Source: Psychromonas ossibalaenae ATCC BAA-1528 (GTDB lineage Bacteria; Pseudomonadota; Gammaproteobacteria; Enterobacterales; Psychromonadaceae). From it: a stretch of DNA of 64,000 nt. The translations under genes were made by a program, and so were the position numbers. The DNA lies in the NCBI RefSeq assembly GCF_000381745.1, contig NZ_KB906981.1, forward strand, positions 17,279 through 81,278. Direction: 5' to 3'. The first letter of the stretch is position 1; each line of letters starts with the position of its first letter. The notes beneath the pieces are model-generated. The model worked only from the letters and a program-made list of their open reading frames with translations. It ran no database searches and was not told the origin of the DNA. Positions 58,179 through 64,000 of this stretch are shown here, piece after piece.

Positions 58179-60681
58179 TGTTAATAAGCTGTCGCTGCGC
58201 GTTATCATCCCGGCAATTCTCTTTGCAATTTTTGTTCTGTTGCAGGGGTTTGTATTTTACCTCGAATATCAGCAGGCACAAAAACGTCTTTATATTGAAA
58301 AAGAGCACTATATTAAAGGTATTGCCGGTAATCTGCAGACCACCTTATCCAATACATTAATGCGTTTAGAAAAAGCTCAGGCACAGCATATAGTATCCGA
58401 AACTGCGTTGGATCAGAACTTTAAAACCATCGCCATTGTTGACCATAATCAGCAGATTATTTTAAGTAACGATTTACGTAAAAAATATATGTTTTCTAAA
58501 CTGCAGCTTGAACAATATGACGGTAGTCTTCTGCCGCAGGTTATTGAGAAAAATGAGTTCATTTTTCAGTATAATAGTAGTACTCAAGATTTAATTGTTT
58601 ATGCACCGCTGCAGATGCTGTCAAAAGGCAACAGTTTAAACCGTAAATATAACGGTCTTATCTTCATTCGCTATTCGCTAACCAGTGCAATAAAGTCGCT
58701 CCAGTATAATGCCCTTATTTCTTTGATTAAAATATCAACTACCTTGCTGGTAACGCTGTTTCTGCTTATTTATTTCTTAAATCGAATTATTATCAAACCG
58801 CTGAATCAACTGGCACTTTCTACTAATATTTCTGATTTAAGTAATAAGATAGAGGTTGATCAGAGTGGTATTGGTGAAGTGGGTCTTTTACAAAACTCCT
58901 TTGCGAAACTGGCAAACGAAGTAAAAAACAATATAAACCGTTTATCTGCAAGTGAGCAGCGCTGGTTATATGCGCTGAGCGGTGCACGCGATGGTGTATG
59001 GGACTGGAATATATCCGATGATAACGTCTATTATTCAACCCGCTGGAAGGAGATGCTCGGATATGACAAAACTGATATCGGTACTGATATTGATGAATGG
59101 GAGTCACGTATTCACCCGGAGGATCTGTTTACCGTACTGCAGGATCTGCGCTTTCACTTTACCGGACGTAACTCTTTCTTTGAAAATACGCACAGGGTAC
59201 GTTGTTTAAATGGCGAATACCGCTGGATATTAAGCCGCGGCCAGACTGTATCCTGGGATGCTGACGGGCAGCCGTTACGGGTAATTGGTACTAATACCGA
59301 TGTCAGTGTTTATAAAGAGTCACAGGAAAAAATTAAACAACAGGTGCAGTTTGATGAAATCACCCAGCTGCCGAACCGGAGTCAGTTATTAGTACATCTT
59401 GCTCAGGAAGCCGCCCGTGCCCAGCATAATGAGCTGCATGGTGCCGTTATATTTATTGAGTGCAACCAGTACAAAACAATCAATGATCTACAGGGACACT
59501 TTAAAGGTGACGAGCTTCTGTATTTAATCGCCCGACGTTTAGAAGAATTAAAGTCCGGGCCTGATTTTATCGCTCATCTGCAGGGCAGTGAGTTTGTTGC
59601 TGTACTGCCGGATCTGCATAAAGACAGTGAACATGCTGCGGAAATGGCATTAGAGTTTGCACAGCATCTGGACAAAAAGTTAAAAGAGGCCTTCAGCATT
59701 GACTCTGAAGATGTTGTACTGTCCTGTGTATTTGGTATTGAATTGTTTCCTGCTGTAGACTCTGATGCAAATGACCTGCTCCGTCAGTCCGCTATGGCAA
59801 TGAAAAATGCTAAAAACAATGTGTTAAGTAATATTAGTTTCTTCGCCAAAGAAATTGAACATAAAATACTAGCCCGCCATAACCTCCAAAAACAGATTCA
59901 TTTAGGTTTGGAAAACCAGGAATTTACATTGTACTTTCAGCCGCGTATTGATGCACATGGTCAGTTAATCGGTGCAGAGGCGTTAACCCGCTGGTTACAT
60001 GGTGCACAGGGCTGGGTGAACGCAGCTGATTTTATTCCCGTAGCCGAAGACTGCGGTTTAATACTGCCTTTGGGAGACTGGGTAATTAAAAGTGCATTTG
60101 AGCAGTTTGCTCAATGGCAGAAACTTGGTTTACCGGAATCATTTACAACATTATCGCTTAATGTCAGCCCTAAACAGCTGCTGCAGACTACCTTTGTACG
60201 CTCAATTGAACGTTACCTGGAAGAGACGCAAATAGACCCTAGATTTATCGAAATTGAAATAACGGAAAATATTCTGGTCGGACATATGGATTTAGTGATA
60301 GATAAACTTAATAAACTGCGTGATTTAGGTTTACGTTTTGCGATTGACGATTTTGGAACAGGTTACTCTTCGTTCTCATATTTAAGTGTACTTCCTGTTT
60401 CTACTTTAAAAATCGATCAGTCTTTCATTGTAAATTTAATGCAGGACGAGAACCAAAAAGTGATTGTAAATGCGATCATCAGTATGGCGCATGCACTGAA
60501 GCTTGATGTTGTTGCTGAAGGTATTGAGTCACAGGAACAGTTAACATTTTTAACAACATGCGGCTGTACTCAGTTTCAAGGGTATTATATCGGCACGCCG
60601 TTAGCTAAAAAAGACTTTCAAACCCTGTTATTCAAAGGCCATAAAACAGCACTCAACAGCAGTAAAAAAGAGTTGAAATAA
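58171..60681 (+). CDS. Membrane PAS-GGDEF(degenerate)-EAL protein (pair 2)
   Basis: An 836-residue protein. TM1 is about residues 9-30, a periplasmic domain covers 32-177, and TM2 about 180-205, followed by a HAMP-like segment. One PAS_3-type domain (about 265-385; GARDGVWDWNISDDNVYYS) follows. The GGDEF domain is degenerate: the active motif reads QGSEF (471-475), and the metal-binding region is IECNQYKTIND instead of DxDxFKxxND. The EAL domain looks intact: EALTRW at 603, then AIDDFGTGYSS. It is likely a c-di-GMP phosphodiesterase, perhaps with GTP binding in the ruined GGDEF as regulation. It overlaps the binding lipoprotein gene and is followed by tamA after 7 bases. Confidence 0.9.
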   Translation: MNNVNKLSLRVIIPAILFAIFVLLQGFVFYLEYQQAQKRLYIEKEHYIKGIAGNLQTTLSNTLMRLEKAQAQHIVSETALDQNFKTIAIVDHNQQIILSNDLRKKYMFSKLQLEQYDGSLLPQVIEKNEFIFQYNSSTQDLIVYAPLQMLSKGNSLNRKYNGLIFIRYSLTSAIKSLQYNALISLIKISTTLLVTLFLLIYFLNRIIIKPLNQLALSTNISDLSNKIEVDQSGIGEVGLLQNSFAKLANEVKNNINRLSASEQRWLYALSGARDGVWDWNISDDNVYYSTRWKEMLGYDKTDIGTDIDEWESRIHPEDLFTVLQDLRFHFTGRNSFFENTHRVRCLNGEYRWILSRGQTVSWDADGQPLRVIGTNTDVSVYKESQEKIKQQVQFDEITQLPNRSQLLVHLAQEAARAQHNELHGAVIFIECNQYKTINDLQGHFKGDELLYLIARRLEELKSGPDFIAHLQGSEFVAVLPDLHKDSEHAAEMALEFAQHLDKKLKEAFSIDSEDVVLSCVFGIELFPAVDSDANDLLRQSAMAMKNAKNNVLSNISFFAKEIEHKILARHNLQKQIHLGLENQEFTLYFQPRIDAHGQLIGAEALTRWLHGAQGWVNAADFIPVAEDCGLILPLGDWVIKSAFEQFAQWQKLGLPESFTTLSLNVSPKQLLQTTFVRSIERYLEETQIDPRFIEIEITENILVGHMDLVIDKLNKLRDLGLRFAIDDFGTGYSSFSYLSVLPVSTLKIDQSFIVNLMQDENQKVIVNAIISMAHALKLDVVAEGIESQEQLTFLTTCGCTQFQGYYIGTPLAKKDFQTLLFKGHKTALNSSKKELK

Positions 60682-60688
60682 TAACTTA

Positions 60689-62401
60689 ATGAAAATAATA
60701 AAATTCTGTTTTTTAATAATAGTTACTTTTTTTCATGGGGCTTTAGCGGCTGAGGTGGCTTTTAAAGTCAACGGGACCAATGATAAAGCCCGTGAAAATA
60801 TTGAAATCCATCTGAAAGGGCTAAGTCAGCCTAAAAATGCCGACAGTGCCGGTTATTTACAGCAGGTTGAAGACTCTACTCGAGAAGCCCTGAATGCATT
60901 AGGTTATTACCAGATAAGCATGCAGATTAAGGTGACCGCTAAGGATCAAGAGCAGCTGGTCACGCTGAATATTGAACCCGGTGTATCTAGTGAAATTACC
61001 AACCTGAGCGTTAAAATAACCGGGCAAGGAAAAAACGATTTTGAGTTTAAAAAAGTATTAGATGATTTTGCAGTTAAACTGCATGATAAACTGCATCATG
61101 GTAATTATGAAACAGCCAAAGACAGCCTGAGAAGTATCGCCCAGCGACGTGGTTATTTTGACGCTAAATTTGACAAAGCTGCTGTTGAAGTTACTTCAAA
61201 AAACAACACTGCAGCCGTTTATCTGTGGTTCAATACCGGACCGCGCTATCAGTTTGGAGAGCTAGTTTTTACAGATGAAATCGCAGCTGAACAATATATT
61301 CGCACTTTGGTAAACTTTAAAGTCGGTGATCCCTTTGACTCGAGAATTTTAAGCCAGTTTAATGTTGATCTCAATGAAACAAATTATTTTAAAACAATTA
61401 CAATCCTGCCGGCTGTTAAAGATAAACAGGGGCTGCTCATTCCATTACATGTTATGGCCAAAATGCAGCCGCAGGACTCTTTTAATGTAGGGGCTGGTTT
61501 TAGTACCGATGAAGGTGTGAGAGGGAAGTTTCGCTGGGTGAGACCCTGGCTAAACGAAGACGGGCATTCCATCGAAGGCAATGTGGTTGCCTCTGCTCCC
61601 AAGCAGGAAACCTCTCTTACATACTCAATCCCGCTGGAAGACCCTCTGTATAATTACTTTTCCATACAAAGTGGTTATAAACATGTAGATCAGAATGATA
61701 CTGTCACGCATCAATATCTAGTTGGTTTAAATCGTCACTGGCGGTTATCTAACAACTGGCGGCAGACTGCGTTTATAAGATATGATCATGAAAACGGTAT
61801 ACAGGGGCAGGAAAGTTATTCAACAGATCTGATCCTGCCAGGGGTTAGTTTCAGTAACAGCCGCAGTAGAGGCGGTATAAATGTTGACTGGGGAAGTAAA
61901 CATATGTTTTCATTTGAAGTATCAAATGAATGGTGGTTATCGAGCTCAGACTTAGTGAAAGTTTACGGAAATTCAAAATTTATCCGCACTTATAATGAAC
62001 ACCAGTTTGTTGCTTCTGCTGAACTTGGCGCGATATATGCTGACTCTATTAATGACGTACCGTCTTCAATGCGTTTCTTTACCGGCGGGGATCAGAGTAT
62101 ACGTGGTTATGATTACGAAAAAGTTGCCCCGAGAAATGACAGCGGCTTGTTGATCGGCGGGCGTTACCTGACCGTCGGCAGTCTTGAATACCGTATGCCG
62201 GTAGTCCAAGACTGGAAGGCTGCGCTGTTTGTTGATGCAGGTACTGCAACTAATGATTATTCTGAAGAGATATCAGTAGGAACGGGAGTCGGTGCAGTGT
62301 GGGCTTCACCGGTTGGTCCGATTCGTCTGTATATTGCTAAGCCGCTTACAGATACTGAAAATTCTTTTACATTCCACTTTATGATCGGCCCTGAATTATG
62401 A
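60689..62401 (+). CDS. tamA: Translocation and assembly module TamA (Omp85 family)
   Basis: Outer-membrane barrel protein that works with TamB in autotransporter/outer-membrane protein assembly and phospholipid transport. The signal peptide ends HGALA-A at about residue 20. POTRA domains occupy about 22-270 (NALGYYQ, QRRGYFDAKFD). The C-terminal 16-strand barrel has the lid motif TGGDQSIRGYDYEKVAPR and ends in the OMP-like FHFMIGPEL. 570 residues, similar to E. coli (577). The TGA overlaps tamB by four bases (ATGA). It starts 7 bases after the GGDEF-EAL gene. Confidence 0.93.
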   Translation: MKIIKFCFLIIVTFFHGALAAEVAFKVNGTNDKARENIEIHLKGLSQPKNADSAGYLQQVEDSTREALNALGYYQISMQIKVTAKDQEQLVTLNIEPGVSSEITNLSVKITGQGKNDFEFKKVLDDFAVKLHDKLHHGNYETAKDSLRSIAQRRGYFDAKFDKAAVEVTSKNNTAAVYLWFNTGPRYQFGELVFTDEIAAEQYIRTLVNFKVGDPFDSRILSQFNVDLNETNYFKTITILPAVKDKQGLLIPLHVMAKMQPQDSFNVGAGFSTDEGVRGKFRWVRPWLNEDGHSIEGNVVASAPKQETSLTYSIPLEDPLYNYFSIQSGYKHVDQNDTVTHQYLVGLNRHWRLSNNWRQTAFIRYDHENGIQGQESYSTDLILPGVSFSNSRSRGGINVDWGSKHMFSFEVSNEWWLSSSDLVKVYGNSKFIRTYNEHQFVASAELGAIYADSINDVPSSMRFFTGGDQSIRGYDYEKVAPRNDSGLLIGGRYLTVGSLEYRMPVVQDWKAALFVDAGTATNDYSEEISVGTGVGAVWASPVGPIRLYIAKPLTDTENSFTFHFMIGPEL

Positions 62402-64000
62402 GTTTTAAATCCACACTAACGGCAGTCTGCAAGTTCACTATCATTACCTCAATTTCCCTTTTAACAGTACTGCTTCTGACTATTAGTCTGCTGCTGTTTA
62501 GTCATTCAGGCAATAACCTGGTTTTTAACGCAGCTGAAAAATTTGAACCGCGCTTTTCAATTGAACTACAAAGCGGCAGTATATTTAATTCACCGGTATT
62601 TGCAGATATTATCTGGAATGATGGTGAAACCAGTATTGCCATAGAGTCGGCCAGTTATGTTTTTGACTGGTCATGCCTTTTTAACAAACTCTGCCTAGAG
62701 CAGCTTGATATCTCCGGCGCCGATATTAATATCGCGGCGGCAAATAGTACTTCTGAGCCGTCAGAAACACAGACAAACAGTGAAATTCAGCTGCCTGTTG
62801 AAGTTGAACTGAAGGCAATTAACCTCTCTGATATTAATTTTGCACTAGGCGGCTTAAGCCTAGAGCTGCAGAACTTGTCTTTACAAGCACACGGCTTAAA
62901 CAAAGATATTTCAATAAATAGTGCTGTGAAGGGGCTGACTGTATATTTGCCTGAAGCAGGCAAAGAGCCGCAGGCAGGACCCTCATCGGACAAACTACAC
63001 AGCATTCCGGCAATATTAAAAGCGGGGTCACTGCCTGAAATAGTTATGCCGCTTAACCTGTATATAAATCCTATTACAGTCAGCCGCTTTAAACTGATCC
63101 AGGGTGAGCAGACATTATTTGAACTTAACTCGTTAGATACACAGTTTAACTTTATCAACTCTAAACTCAGTATTGATTCATTAGCACTGGATATTCCGGA
63201 GACAGACCTCAACCTGGCCGGAGATATTGATTTCACGGATAGATATCCGTTAAATATTGAACTGAACGGCAAGCTTAAATCAATTGCACAGCTGCAGCCT
63301 GCTTCACTCTTATCAGGCCAACTCTATCACCTTAAAAGCTCGGGAGATCTAGCACAACTTAGTACAGCCTTGAGCTTATCTAATAAAGTATCAATGCAGC
63401 TGCAGACACAGGTCAATCTGTTTGCAGAGAACTTACCACATAAACTGGATTTGCACTGGCAGAATTTAACCTGGCCGTTAACTAAAAATGAGCTGTACTC
63501 ATCTAAACAGGGAAGACTGCAGAGCACCGGCAGTGCGGATAATTATCAACTTAAGCTTGATAGTGATTACCAGATTGATAATGTGCCGCCTGGTGATTTG
63601 TCATTGTCTGCGCAGGGCAGTTTACAGGAGCTTAATCTGCAGCAGTTAATTGTTCACACACTTGACGGTTCAGTCAATCTATCAGGTCTGCTTAACTGGC
63701 AGGATAGTCTTAAATGGCGTGGACAGCTGTCGCTAGACGCTGTTGATTTGAAACAGCTTAAAACAGAATATACAGGCAATTTTTCAGGCCTGATTAAACA
63801 AGATGTCACCCTGGAATTAAAGGATGATTCGGCTCCTTTATGGGCTTTTTCCGTTCCGGAAATGGATGTTAACGGCACTTTCTTAGAACAGCCTTTTTCG
63901 CTGAGCGGCCAGTTGTCCGGCGATCACAAAAGCGGTGTATTATTCAATGATTTTGTGGTGCATAACGCCGATAATAAATTCAATATCAACGGTCGCTATG
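62398..64000 (+). CDS. tamB: Translocation and assembly module TamB (partial, 3' end outside window)
   Basis: The frame opens at ATG 62398 (overlapping the tamA stop) and runs without a stop to the end of the window: 534 codons. An N-terminal signal anchor (about residues 12-35) is followed by long beta-repeat-like sequence rich in alternating Leu, Asp and Asn, typical of the TamB/AsmA-like periplasmic bridge that spans between inner membrane and TamA. WNDGETSIAIESASYVFDW and CLFNKLCLEQLDISG near residue 100 fit TamB N-terminal repeats. The C-terminal DUF490 region is not in view. Confidence 0.88.
   Translation, partial: MSFKSTLTAVCKFTIITSISLLTVLLLTISLLLFSHSGNNLVFNAAEKFEPRFSIELQSGSIFNSPVFADIIWNDGETSIAIESASYVFDWSCLFNKLCLEQLDISGADINIAAANSTSEPSETQTNSEIQLPVEVELKAINLSDINFALGGLSLELQNLSLQAHGLNKDISINSAVKGLTVYLPEAGKEPQAGPSSDKLHSIPAILKAGSLPEIVMPLNLYINPITVSRFKLIQGEQTLFELNSLDTQFNFINSKLSIDSLALDIPETDLNLAGDIDFTDRYPLNIELNGKLKSIAQLQPASLLSGQLYHLKSSGDLAQLSTALSLSNKVSMQLQTQVNLFAENLPHKLDLHWQNLTWPLTKNELYSSKQGRLQSTGSADNYQLKLDSDYQIDNVPPGDLSLSAQGSLQELNLQQLIVHTLDGSVNLSGLLNWQDSLKWRGQLSLDAVDLKQLKTEYTGNFSGLIKQDVTLELKDDSAPLWAFSVPEMDVNGTFLEQPFSLSGQLSGDHKSGVLFNDFVVHNADNKFNINGRY

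Overview
The window is a densely packed 64 kb stretch of a gammaproteobacterial chromosome. Protein sequences, gene content and several E. coli-type gene neighbourhoods (nagZ-ycfP-ndh, fabA-lonH, yciK/sohB/topA, folC-dedD-cvpA-purF, bioA/bioBFCD, tamAB) point to a marine, probably cold-adapted member of the Alteromonadales/Vibrionales side of the class. Psychromonas is my best guess, from general resemblance only. There is no rRNA, tRNA, prophage, insertion sequence with a transposase, or CRISPR array. Nearly all of it reads as ordinary core genome.

Layout. 1-4.3 kb: the 3' end of fimV with an 87-bp tandem repeat, then nagZ, ycfP and ndh (with an FNR-like box). 4.4-11.4 kb, minus strand: a DUF2919 membrane protein, sppA, fabA, a LonH-type protease, a DksA-like zinc-finger protein, and a two-gene unit made of a membrane-anchored coiled-coil protein and an orphan histidine kinase. 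11.6-19.3 kb: cysB, pabB, a class I fumarase, aspC, pssA and a TSUP transporter. 19.4 kb: 4.5S SRP RNA (ffs). 19.6-32.6 kb: lpxM, yciK, sohB, topA, a hypothetical, glgC, then truA-folC-dedD-cvpA-purF (dedA and accD are absent from the usual place between truA and folC). 32.7-37.8 kb, minus strand: TetR regulator, RND adaptor and RND pump, overlapping genes with a perfect 11-bp inverted repeat upstream. 37.9-45.0 kb: asnS, a small membrane protein, and the complete biotin cluster with bioA divergent from bioBFCD.

45-64 kb is the most interesting part. It carries three cyclic-di-GMP proteins: a Cache-GGDEF protein preceded by two back-to-back hairpins, and two separate gene pairs that each couple an NMT1/SsuA-type periplasmic binding protein (no permease or ATPase of its own) to a membrane-bound GGDEF-EAL protein by overlapping genes. 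The first pair has an intact GGDEF with an I-site and an intact EAL. The second has a lipoprotein binding protein and a ruined GGDEF (QGSEF) with an intact EAL. Between them lie a DUF6404 protein, a short-chain dehydrogenase, a complete polar amino-acid ABC transporter, ppiC and htpX (with a sigma-32-like promoter). The second pair runs directly into tamA and tamB with a 7-bp gap. By analogy with the NspS-MbaA system of Vibrio cholerae I infer that both pairs are periplasmic-ligand receptors controlling c-di-GMP.

A 396-bp non-coding element with 22/25-bp matching terminal inverted repeats lies between htpX and its probable terminator. A degenerate relative lies at about 46.4-46.6 kb in the opposite orientation, and a lone 16-bp copy of its end lies just upstream of the fumarase gene. 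This looks like a MITE-type repeat family.
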